Of a DNA stretch of 64,000 nucleotides, positions 30,001 through 35,929 are shown in pieces (the first letter of the stretch is position 1; each line of letters opens with the position of its first letter). The translations under genes were made by a program, and so were the position numbers. Origin of the DNA: Tetracentron sinense (taxonomy: Eukaryota; Streptophyta; Magnoliopsida; Trochodendrales; Trochodendraceae); NCBI GenBank assembly GCA_015143295.1, contig CM026551.1, forward strand, positions 47,852,034-47,916,033. The letters are read 5' to 3'. Under the pieces are notes generated by a model. That model ran no database searches, was not told the origin of the DNA, and saw only the letters and a list, made by a program, of their open reading frames with translations.

Positions 30001-33000
30001 GGTTCGAATCTTTTGACAACGTTTCCCACATCTTCACATACCTCTTATCCAACTTGTGAAGGCACATCCCTTTCCAAACAGTTGAGTCTTTTGACAACTT
30101 TTCCCACCTCACCCATTATCCAACTTATACATCCCTTCCCAAACAGTTTGAAATCGAATAACTCCGCACCTCTTCTTGTCCCTCGCTTAGAAGCACCACT
30201 ACCTTTTCCATTGCCCACAACAAAAAAAAATTATACAGAATAAGATATCGCCCCTATCGTTAGTGTGCTTTTCTCAGTAGCCACTACTTTTGCCATTGCT
30301 TACAACAAAAAATTGATGCAGAGTAAGATATCGCCTCTATCATCAGCGCCCTTTACTCGGATGTACACAGGTTACAGCCTACAGGTTAGCCTTCTTTCTT
30401 TCTTTTTTTCCTTTTTTCTGTTTAAAATCTGGGATATCTTTTTTTTTTTTTATGTGAGCAACATTTATCTAGTATTTGATCATCAAGTTCGTTAGCTTTT
30501 AGATCTGAAACATTAAAAAAAAAACTTGTTCTCTTCTGTAGGAGTTGGGATCACGATCAATTAAGATGTAATCTTATTACGAAGATAACAAAGTACGTAT
30601 ATCAATTGTAGATATGTTCTATAGCAATTTTAATAGATGGAATTGTGTAGAGGTACATAATTGTTATCTAAATAACCACACTGGTTGCATATGTATTAGG
30701 GTTTGCCATAGTGAAAATAAAGGTATTGTTTTGTGGGTGAAAAGTAAGGTTTACGAAATATGGGATGTACATAATACAACAGTTTACGAATTGTAATTGT
30801 ATATCTACAATTACAACCATGACGTGTATATCTACAATTGCGAGAGCTCAATTGCATCCACAAGTCAGCATGTGTCCCTTTCAACCCCGGTTAACTGTGA
30901 TTAAGATTCACTAACCCTTAGGGTTTAACAATCTAACATTAGTTTTTAGAACAAAATATTTTAACAAAATATGGGATTAAACCTTCTTAACTGGAGTTTA
31001 AAAAGTCTTTTAAACCTTGTTAATTGTCATTAAGATTCACTAACCTTTCGGGTTCAACAATCTAACCTTGGTTTTTAGAAGGAAAAAAATTAACCCCAAG
31101 GGTTAAAACTTATTAACCAAAGTTTAAAAGGACATTTAAAGGGCTCCGTGAGTGCCATTGAATTGCAATTTACAATTTGAATTTGGAGTTGCAAGATTGT
31201 TTAATTATTTATCTTTAGGATTTTATAAAAAATTGTGATAATCTATTTATCTATTATATGGTAGAATGAATCTGAGGTGGCACCCATAAGAATCAACTAT
31301 TTTTCATCCTCCCCTTCAATTATCAAGCGACATCACCACCGTGGGGCCTACCATTACTTTATGTTTTTCCAGGGATTTCTTGAAAGCTTTTTGTTCTATA
31401 GGTGCAACTGGTTCGTCTACAACACGCAATGCTTTGTACGTTCTTCATTATTATAACCTTTGTATCCTTTTAATTACGATTTTCGTTGATGGAATTTCTC
31501 TAATGAATTGCTTCTAATTACTATTAAGGTTATTTTTAATGCAATAATTGTGGATTCGGTCTTAGATGCCTTTGTTGCTGATAATTAGCCATATGATGTA
31601 TTTCCTTCCCTTCTTCTCCATTCACGTATGAGACTAGAATTATTATAAGTATTTAGAAAATATTCAAAATTTATATATTGTAAGGTCAAGACTAAAGTAA
31701 TTTGCATTCTACTTTTCATTATTGATTCATTTTGGTATGAAAAACTCTCATTTTGTCCATTATTGTGGCTTATACTTTCTTATTTTATTTCATATTTGTC
31801 TTCCTTATCAAATTTTGAAATATCTGTCTTGTAAGCTTCTATTTCATGTTTCAGTACTGACGTTTCGGTTAATGTACTCCAATTTTGTGATGTGGATTGA
31901 GCTTTATTTTATCTTTTTATCTGTTATTGAAGTTGAGTTTTTGTCTATGTGAAATCACTCTTTCGACCATAGTATTAAAACTCGGCCGAGTCAACTCGAG
32001 TCGGCTAAGTTTCGAGTCGAGTTTGAGGCAAAACTCGGTTTTGACACTGAAAACCAGTAACTCGCCCCGACTCGCCCAAGTTTTTACACTTTTTTTGTTA
32101 AAACATAAAATCGAGTAAATTGCCTACCCGATTGACTAAATTATGTTTTTTTCTTTTTTTTAACACGCCACACCCACTCTTAAGTATAAATACAAAACAA
32201 AAGGGGGTAGTTTAGTATATATTGAATTATAAATCTCATTTTAGGCATAGTTTATCATTAATTTTGAATTTATACCATATATATAGTATTAGAACAATAA
32301 TATATATGTCCGAGTTTTAGGTGTCATCACTCGGACAAGTTTTGTCCGAGTTTTCGAGTTGACTCTACTCGGCAAGTTTCCGAGTCGAGTCGAGTTTTTG
32401 GGTTTTAAAACATTGCTTTCGACATATCGTCACCCTTCCATTAGAGGGGTGGATGTATTTGTAATGTTTTGTTTTAACATTTATTATTCTGTCATTCCGT
32501 TCTTTTGGGTCTCATCTCAATTTTTGTCTCATGCATCGCACGGGGTGTTTACTAGCATCAAACTACCAGAATGCCTAAAATCCAACCAACTTAGAGAGTA
32601 GGGGCATGTTTTGCATCACTCCCAAGGAACAATTCTCTATTCCCTTGAGTTTCTATTCCTAGGGAATAGAGAATTGTTCCTTGGGAGTGATGCCAAACGG
32701 GCCCTAGAATTCCAGGAAAACTCTAATTTCTCATTTTTCTATTACTTTTATTTTATATCCCATTAGTGGATATTCAAGCAGGACAGAGACATGTTAAAAA
32801 TACCATTAAGTCTTGACCCTTAGATCTCTCTCACATGAGGAAATTTCTCTTCACAACTCAAGCCAACAGGGGTTTGATTCCATCAAATCCTCCACAAATT
32901 GAAGCACATTCACTCACAAGGGAATCAATACACATAAAATACCACCCATCCAAATGTTTGTATTAGGAGAAAGTCTAGTCTGGTACTCACACATATAGAT

Positions 33001-33431
33001 TTCAGCCACTCTAAAGATATCATCCAGAGATTTTCTAACTGATGAGACGACAATGCATTAGGGTCTCATGATCCAGAGACTTATCAAGACAAGCATGACT
33101 CAATATCATGGACAGTATAAAATGTACAACAGCACGATAAAACCCCAATATTATCACACTCATTACCACGAGACACCAAATCAACGTGAAATTTGATAAC
33201 AAACACTCAAATGACTACAACAAAGTGCATTTAAAATATACAACCAATTCAAATAATCCGAGAAATTCAGGTTAAGATTCACAAATAATACAAAACGAAT
33301 TAAAAATAATCAGTAACCAGAAAAGCAATTCTAATTTGATAATCGATCATCACAACCAAAAATCAACTTAAACGAAGAAATAGAGGAGAAAATCGTACCA
33401 GCCCAGGCGTAAGAGGCCCAGAAACAGCCAT
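2986..33431 (-). CDS. RWA: RWA family wall-polysaccharide O-acetylation protein, 5' part, five exons
   Basis: Joining 33431..33399, 25195..25104, 3425..3288, 3198..3142 and 3058..2986 on the minus strand gives 393 nt, exactly 131 codons, with a GT donor and AG acceptor at every junction and no stop. The product starts [10 protein letters not shown], has a hydrophobic segment at about residues 12-32, a polar stretch ([17 protein letters not shown]) at about 43-60, and a second hydrophobic start at [17 protein letters not shown] recognise this order as the N-terminus of plant RWA proteins, multi-pass Golgi membrane proteins related to fungal Cas1p that are needed for O-acetylation of xylan, pectin and other wall polymers. 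Family members are about 550 residues, so roughly three quarters of the protein lies past the left edge. Which paralogue it is cannot be told. The gene has two giant transposon-filled introns but intact exons, so I infer it is functional. A decayed paralogue with all five junctions preserved is the less likely alternative. Confidence 0.92.
3142..3198 (-). CDS. RWA: RWA coding exon 4 (residues 88-107)
   Basis: The exon is 57 nt, bounded by a gatctag acceptor and a perfect gtaagt donor. Intron 3 (3199-3287, 89 nt) separates it from exon 3. The peptide [18 protein letters not shown] is a well-conserved RWA stretch. It ends with the first two bases of a Met codon. Confidence 0.93.
3288..3425 (-). 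CDS. RWA: RWA coding exon 3 (residues 42-88)
   Basis: The exon is 138 nt, acceptor gttagcag at 3426-3433, donor gtcgct. Its first base completes the Val codon left by exon 2 and its last two bases begin an Arg codon. The product is acidic then Ser-rich ([18 protein letters not shown], later [15 protein letters not shown]), matching the hydrophilic loop after the first RWA helix. Frame stays open into the intron, but the splice sites and family match favour this exon end. Confidence 0.93.
3846..5660 (-). pseudogene. LINE retrotransposon fragment (RT to zf-RVT end)
   Basis: On the minus strand an RT piece (about 5600-5300) carries a [11 protein letters not shown] block and a YPDDTLMF motif, the LINE catalytic box with Ala replaced by Pro. 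It is followed by linker sequence and a zf-RVT domain (about 4700-4208; [15 protein letters not shown]). Many stops and frameshifts are present. The 3' end is an AAT-type tail (about 3842-3862), unlike the oligo-A tails of the other LINEs here, so this is probably a separate subfamily. The 5' part is missing. Confidence 0.75.
5692..5845. repeat. GAGGCG-rich MITE-like block
   Basis: Starts CAATGTTTTATGAGG and is made of GAGGCG/CGCCTC-type words on both strands, a style seen in short foldback elements of plants. Its start resembles one end of the hAT-like MITE at 31968-32415. The other end is unclear. Confidence 0.35.
5951..6515 (-). pseudogene. LINE 3' fragment (zf-RVT and tail)
   Basis: Minus-strand translation in shifting frames gives a reverse transcriptase zinc-binding domain (DHLKSRG, NMCSF, then IWREKN-like words) and a C-terminal stretch. 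The 3' end (ctttaccaatc on minus near 5951) resembles the shared LINE tail motif. It meets the next LINE head to head near 6516. Confidence 0.65.
6520..8893 (+). pseudogene. LINE retrotransposon, RT and zf-RVT, 5'-truncated
   Basis: A non-LTR element on the plus strand. The RT part has [12 protein letters not shown] (about 6662), [17 protein letters not shown] (about 6855), [37 protein letters not shown] (about 7220) and FADDTLIFC (about 7362), the palm catalytic box. A zf-RVT domain follows (about 8137-8480, NRCYMCL then HCPIVF) and a C-terminal tail to 8763. Frames break near 7083, 7440 and 7545 and a TAA/TGA interrupts zf-RVT. The endonuclease is missing. It ends with tttatcgatt plus an oligo-A run at 8880-8893. 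Confidence 0.85.
9009..9217 (+). repeat. Copia 5' LTR
   Basis: Begins TG, contains a TATA box (agtataaataag near 9099) and a CT-rich leader. Its right edge is uncertain because similarity to the 3' LTR fades near a gttactagg sequence. Confidence 0.7.
9307..9885 (-). pseudogene. LINE 3' fragment inserted in the copia element
   Basis: The minus strand encodes a zf-RVT stretch starting [18 protein letters not shown], preceded by an SEWSM-type end, and a C-terminal part. It ends in the LINE tail (gatttacctatc plus A run, read on minus from 9325 to 9307). It lies inside the copia internal region, so it arrived later or by rearrangement. Confidence 0.75.
9897..11002 (+). pseudogene. Copia reverse transcriptase C-part and RNase H
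   Basis: Starts in RT with [21 protein letters not shown], then FVDDIVV (the palm box with Phe for Tyr), YFLGKEV-like and [12 protein letters not shown] words in shifted frames, then RNase [16 protein letters not shown] (catalytic DADW), [16 protein letters not shown] (catalytic E), [10 protein letters not shown] and [13 protein letters not shown] before the purine tract. Frameshifts near 10145 and 10400 and a stop at 10712 disable it. Confidence 0.85.
11003..11183 (+). repeat. Copia 3' LTR
   Basis: Aligns with the copy at 9009: shared gatacattatta, catatcatatcattaag, tataaataag and a CT-rich end. The start follows directly on the purine tract. Confidence 0.75.
11225..12780 (-). pseudogene. 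LINE fragment (RT to linker)
   Basis: On the minus strand RT words are readable in several frames ([14 protein letters not shown] near 12720, [17 protein letters not shown] near 12640, then [24 protein letters not shown] near 11990), followed by [12 protein letters not shown] and the WRKVI linker (about 11600). Both the 5' end and the tail are missing. Its upper end abuts the 3' end of the next LINE, which suggests that LINE landed in or beside it. Confidence 0.7.
12784..15930 (-). pseudogene. LINE retrotransposon, most complete copy in the RWA gene
   Basis: Read on minus: an endonuclease remnant (about 15900-15520, [12 protein letters not shown] in place of the GGDFN motif), a linker (15370-14780), RT ([16 protein letters not shown] near 14630, then [17 protein letters not shown] and [11 protein letters not shown] near 14100), a second linker, zf-RVT ([17 protein letters not shown] near 13260) and the C-terminal domain to about 12910. 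It ends with tgatttaccgatct and an A run at 12784-12800. Several frameshifts and stops are present. It is closely related to the LINE at 27415-28366. Confidence 0.8.
15940..17563 (+). repeat. Chromovirus-type LTR fragment
   Basis: The right end reads ggattttggggcgtgata, like the end of the solo LTR at 42542 (attttggggtgtgaca). A 30-bp tandem repeat (ccagataatgta at 16808 and 16838) resembles the internal repeats of that LTR. No left edge, internal region or target duplication was identified. Confidence 0.45.
19195..19435 (+). repeat. Copia 5' LTR
   Basis: Begins tgttgaatactatttgg, has an AT-rich promoter-like stretch (aagtatataaac near 19308) and a TTC-rich leader. It ends near accaaactaatcgag, about 10 bp before the primer-binding site. 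Confidence 0.6.
19447..19457 (+). other. Copia primer-binding site
   Basis: tggtatcaaag differs by one base from the canonical TGGTATCAGAG complement of the initiator methionine tRNA 3' end. Confidence 0.7.
20018..20950 (+). pseudogene. Copia gag remnant
   Basis: The ATG at 20018 opens [11 protein letters not shown]. Copia gag words follow: [27 protein letters not shown], a region with [19 protein letters not shown] (about 20371) and a decayed CCHC knuckle ([13 protein letters not shown], about 20813) whose last Cys is Ser and which runs into a stop. Frames shift several times. Confidence 0.75.
21170..21300 (+). pseudogene. Copia protease remnant
   Basis: [19 protein letters not shown] matches the copia protease active-site region, but the catalytic Asp of D-S-G is Val here, so it cannot be active. 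Confidence 0.65.
21521..22610 (+). pseudogene. Copia integrase remnant
   Basis: GAG-pre-integrase WHLRLGHPS (about 21602), then the core: [38 protein letters not shown], and after an internal duplication [15 protein letters not shown], where the catalytic Glu is Lys. C-terminal [22 protein letters not shown] and [10 protein letters not shown] words follow. Disabled by stops at about 22012 and 22084. Confidence 0.8.
21965..22056 (+). repeat. 46-bp tandem duplication in the copia integrase
   Basis: agatttgataatagagggga... starts at 21965 and repeats at 22011 with one or two changes. As 46 is not a multiple of three it shifts the frame. Confidence 0.9.
24064..24261. repeat. Two-copy tandem duplication, period ~102 bp
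   Basis: ctctttgatgctctacgctc starts at 24066 and 24168; both copies end gttggttcacttgttaaaa. Confidence 0.9.
25104..25195 (-). CDS. RWA: RWA coding exon 2 (residues 12-42)
   Basis: The exon is 92 nt, acceptor ttgcag, donor gtaagt, starting in phase 0 and ending with two bases of a Val codon. It encodes a membrane segment ([20 protein letters not shown]) followed by [10 protein letters not shown], a typical RWA first transmembrane helix and its basic/serine flank. It stands alone between an 8.2-kb and a 21.7-kb intron. Confidence 0.93.
25613..25765. repeat. Two-copy tandem duplication, period ~76 bp
   Basis: tcaaggaaaggt(t/g)cac, then gaaagtgcat and ctcctttaacatctatc, occurs at 25615 and again at 25691. 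It lies in intron 1, about 420 bp upstream of exon 2 in gene sense. Confidence 0.85.
25960..26420 (-). pseudogene. LINE 3' fragment (zf-RVT)
   Basis: The minus strand encodes [20 protein letters not shown], then a zinc-binding stretch ([19 protein letters not shown]) and a C-terminal region, with a frameshift. No RT remains. The sequence beyond 26420 (LPLSL-like, antisense) is too decayed to assign. Confidence 0.7.
27415..28366 (+). pseudogene. LINE 3' portion with tail
   Basis: Linker ([11 protein letters not shown] near 27480), a serine-rich segment, zf-RVT ([15 protein letters not shown]- and [17 protein letters not shown]-like words across frames, about 27790-27950), then [20 protein letters not shown] to 28238. 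It ends tgatttaccaatc plus an A run at 28358-28365. Frame breaks throughout. Same subfamily as the LINE at 12784-15930. Confidence 0.75.
28970..29068 (+). mobile_element. LINE 3' tail
   Basis: ttacttgtaaactcttgctt... to gtgtttatcgatc and an A run closely resembles the last ~90 bp of the LINE ending at 8893. No coding part precedes it: a severely 5'-truncated insertion. Confidence 0.6.
30009..30165. repeat. Two-copy tandem duplication, period ~78 bp
   Basis: tcttttgacaac(g/t)tttcccac occurs at 30009 and 30087, each followed by ttatccaactt and catccctttcc words. Confidence 0.75.
30188..30350. repeat. Two-copy tandem duplication, period 83 bp
   Basis: A unit with ccattgc(c/t)(c/t)acaacaaaa and taagatatcgcc (30241, 30324) is repeated directly after the previous duplication. 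Confidence 0.8.
30870..31140. repeat. Dispersed 'gattaagattcactaac' repeat, two tandem copies
   Basis: A block with GTGTCCCTTT, GGTTAACTG and gattaagattcactaaccc is followed by a second copy (cattaagattcactaacct near 31028). Related blocks are seen at 34200-34335 and 48750-48925, so this is a family repeat. Confidence 0.6.
31968..32415. mobile_element. hAT-like MITE with 8-bp target duplication
   Basis: A 448-bp element is flanked by an exact 8-bp direct repeat, ctttcgac (31960-31967 and 32416-32423). Its ends are imperfect 14-bp inverted repeats (CATAGTATTAAAAC versus CAATGTTTTAAAAC, 11 of 14 matching). The interior is rich in CGAGTCGAGT words on both strands. Eight-bp duplications and CA-starting ends fit non-autonomous hAT elements. 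No transposase is present. Confidence 0.75.
32602..32704. mobile_element. 103-bp foldback MITE
   Basis: Two 43-bp arms (32602-32644 and 32662-32704) are inverted copies with three mismatches; 32 bp next to the 17-nt loop match perfectly. The flanks share TAG (32599-32601 and 32705-32707), and the ends start GGGC. This resembles Tourist/PIF-Harbinger MITEs, whose 3-bp target is usually TWA, so the superfamily is tentative. A transcript through it would form a long hairpin. Confidence 0.8.
33399..33431 (-). CDS. RWA: RWA coding exon 1 (residues 1-11)
   Basis: The ATG at 33431-33429 opens eleven codons, [11 protein letters not shown]. The exon ends CTG and is followed by a gtacga donor, phase 0. 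The upstream acceptor (gattcgcag) lies just five bases before the ATG. The short N-terminal peptide is the conserved start of RWA proteins, which supports this start codon. Confidence 0.9.
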
Positions 33432-33436
33432 TTTTG

Positions 33437-33561
33437 CTGCGAATCGATTAAGAAGAACAGAAACGATCAAAATCACTGAATCATCGAAATTAAATTATTT
33501 TTTAAAAAAAAGGGAACAAATTACAGAGCAGAAACAATCGATCTAGAGAGGGCAAGAGTAC
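33437..33561 (-). other. RWA: Proposed 5' UTR intron of the RWA gene (125 bp)
   Basis: A gtactc donor at 33561 and a pyrimidine-rich cgattcgcag acceptor ending at 33437 would remove 125 nt just upstream of the start codon. A weaker acceptor (gatgattcag) lies a little earlier. Leader introns are common in plants; cDNA reads would settle it. Confidence 0.5.
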
Positions 33562-33790
33562 CTGTAAAGGGCTATGTGTTTCGAATGTGATATCTAGAAG
33601 ATCGCCATTAATACGAAGCGAAACCCTAATAAGATCGAAGAGAATGAGATCTGAAGCAACAAAGAGCCTTTGCTTCGAGAATTGAAAAAGTGGTGGAAGA
33701 GATGTCTCTCTCAGCACCGAAACCAACCGTCGATGGTGGTTGTTGTGGTTACAGCTGCTATATTGTTTTCGTTGAATACAGAGAGAGCAA
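33562..33790 (-). other. RWA: Proposed 5' UTR exon of the RWA gene
   Basis: Between a TATA-like site and the first coding exon the minus strand is CT-rich, with GAGAGA and CTCTCT blocks, and ends tttacag followed by gtactc, a good donor. A telo-box (AAACCCTA on plus, 33621-33628) lies inside, as is common in leaders of housekeeping plant genes. The transcription start is only estimated from the TATA position. Confidence 0.55.
33594..33608 (-). promoter_or_regulatory. Four-codon upstream ORF in the RWA leader
   Basis: Within the proposed 5' UTR exon the only ATG opens ATG GCG ATC TTC TAG (MAIF, then stop). It would be met by scanning ribosomes before the main start and could lower translation. 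This is visible sequence; the effect is inferred. Confidence 0.4.
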
Positions 33791-33810
33791 ATATGTGATA
33801 GCTCTCTGGC

Positions 33811-33822
33811 TCATTATATTAT
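33811..33822 (-). promoter_or_regulatory. TATA-like site of the RWA promoter
   Basis: The minus strand reads ATAATATAATGA here, about 380 bp upstream of the start codon and just before the CT-rich leader. A start of transcription near 33785-33790 would follow. A second AT repeat (about 33947-33963) lies further upstream and could be an alternative. Confidence 0.4.
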
Positions 33823-34199
33823 GGTGAACCCATTTTATTCGTGGATCCTGACCGTTCAACTGTGGTTGATAACTACATCGATTAAATGTACAAGATTAGG
33901 ATTAGACGTAGAGTGACAAATGGGGCAGAAAATTCAGGATTAGAATAATATAATATAATATAATGTCCATTGATTTTGTTGGGTAATCATGACTTAAAGA
34001 CTCCGAATTTCCAACTGCACAGCACTCGTCAATTTTTTGTCACCTTTTTTTAAGGGTATAAATTAAAGCAGTGATTAAGGGCCCATGGGTCTTACCTGTG
34101 TGTTAGCGGTGAAATCGTAAGCTTCATTAATGGAGGTTATTTGAACACTGAAGTTTAAGCGCTTCATATTTAAGTGAGGCGTTCGAAATTTACTGTTAC

Positions 34200-34335
34200 A
34201 TCGTGTCCTCGTGTCCCTTTTAACCCTAGTTGAGCTTAAGAAAATTAAAGTTAAGATTTTGAATTTTTTTTAAAGAACTAAGGTTGAATTGCTTATCCCT
34301 AGGGGTGAGTGAATCTTAACCACATTTGGTGTTTG
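34200..34335. repeat. Dispersed repeat copy (reverse part)
   Basis: GTGTCCCTTTTAACCCTAG and later taggggtgagtgaatcttaacc correspond to the family block at 30870, with a different middle. Confidence 0.45.
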
Positions 34336-34499
34336 TTTAAAAGTAGAGCATGGAGCAATGAGGATCGGTCATTTCTTTACATAATGGAAACCCCAGGTCC
34401 CTTAAGTATTTTCCTATAAATTATCTTTAACACTTGTCAGAAAACTAATTTGAAAAATAAAAAACAAAAAAAAAGTATGTCCATTGCTTGATTTTGGAC

Positions 34500-34960
34500 A
34501 AATATTGGTGTATTTTTGTGTTTCTCTATAACAAGTATTATAGAATATCCAAACTCCGTTTTCAAAACTCAAATATGTCAAAATTAATTTATGAACAAAC
34601 GACTGACTCACTAGAGTTAATGAAACATGTGGCGTAACAACATGAGATCACAAAAGACAAAAGTTGTATTTTTGTGCTAATTCTCTAAGACAAGTATTAC
34701 AGAGAATCCATATTCCTTTTTCAAAACTCAGGTGTTTAAAAATTAATTTTATGAATAAATGTTGATTAGCTAGAGTTAATGAAACATGTGATGCAACAAC
34801 ACGAGAGAACGAAAGGCAAATGTTGTATTTTTGACAAGTATTATAGAGAATCGAAACTCCGTTTTTCAAAACTCCGGTATTTCAAAATTAATTTTATGGA
34901 TAAATGCTAATTAACTAGAGTTAATGAAACATGCATCATGTGGCGCAACAGCAGGAGAGC
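34500..34960. repeat. Three-copy tandem repeat, period ~145-160 bp
   Basis: ctagagttaatgaaacatg occurs at 34611, 34770 and 34915, each preceded by acaagtatta(t/c)aga, ctccgttttcaaaactc-like and aaaattaatttatg words. Located upstream of the RWA promoter. The stretches 33830-34199 and 34961-35490 show nothing else. Confidence 0.85.
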
Positions 34961-35490
34961 ACGAAGGCCATCCTCCCACTTATGCATGCGAAAATCTCAT
35001 TGGATTAACTATGTTGCTTGTTGGTTTTGAGTTCCTTTTCACATCTCATTTCAGACATTATAACCAGAGAAAGGTTAGCTGGAGCATTTGGTAATTCTAA
35101 ATAATTAGAGCTTATTTGAAATTAGAATTTATTTAAATTATAAAGCGTTTAATAACGGTCTAATGGAAGCTCTATAAGAATTAGAATAGAGGTTTTACCT
35201 TCACTATGATAATCATAAAAAAAGAGCTTCTTTATGCCGTATAATATTTTTTGTGTCCAATGAGCTTAGAGGTAAATTTCAGCACATGTCATAAGAGGGT
35301 TTACGATACAATATGCTACTATTAAATTAAAGAAATAAAATTTTCAAAATTTTATCAAACAATCAAATTCTCTACAAATGAAGTAGAGCTTATTCGGTTG
35401 AGTTTATTTTTGAGAGCGTAAATTTTTATTTTTATTTTTGTTAACAAGTCATTTCTTCGCACTAAGAGTGGAACTGAATTGTCCAGAGGA

Positions 35491-35921
35491 TTACAAGAAG
35501 ACCTTAACCCAATAGAAGAGCCAGAGGAAGAACTGAATTGGAAGTGAGTGCATGTTGGCTACATTATGGGCAGTCATGTTTGCTTGCCTTCGAACATATT
35601 GGACCATAACTCGATCACAACTCCTCCATAGGGCTTTGATGTCCTCCACAATGGCGAGGATTTCCCACTGAATGTAAGGCACCGAACCATTGAGTATAGC
35701 AGAGACTTCCTTAGAATCGGTCTTTAAAATCACCTGGTTCCAACTATTCTTACCCATCTCAAGAAAGCCCCACAGAATCACTTCAGCTTCTGCAACTCTA
35801 CTAGATCCTCCGGCTAGAGGCTTGCTTATGGAGTAGATGAAGATACAATTATGATCTCTTACTACCAGCCCCGCTCCTGTCGCTGAAATACTCTGGATAG
35901 CAACTCCATGTAACGTTTATT
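35491..35921 (-). pseudogene. RNase H (RVT_3-type) domain fragment
   Basis: An open minus-strand stretch reads GAGLVVRDHNCIFIYSISKP, then AEAEVILWGFLEMG (catalytic E region), then LKTDSKEVSAILNG (catalytic D) and a C-terminal RRQANMTAHNVAN. This is the plant LINE-associated RNase H type. No RT or zf-RVT is adjacent, so it is an isolated fragment or a small captured gene; two stops lie just upstream. Confidence 0.7.
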
Positions 35922-35929
35922 AGAGTAGT

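Larger units (their letters stand above)
25196..33398 (-). other. RWA intron 1 (8,203 bp)
   Basis: Bounded by gtacga and ttgcag. It contains two LINE 3' portions, a further LINE tail, several two-copy tandem duplications, a hAT-like MITE and a foldback MITE, all listed separately. The stretches 26421-27410, 28367-28969, 29070-30008, 30351-30869, 31141-31967 and 32708-33398 are AT-rich and I see no gene in them. Confidence 0.85.

Noticed and set aside
29485-30495. Several 60-76-codon frames in intron 1
   Set aside because: Explained by AT-rich sequence and two tandem duplications; no domain.
33502-33726. 74-codon open frame on minus in the RWA leader
   Set aside because: Starts at a TTG, spans the proposed UTR splice donor, and fits better as leader plus intron.
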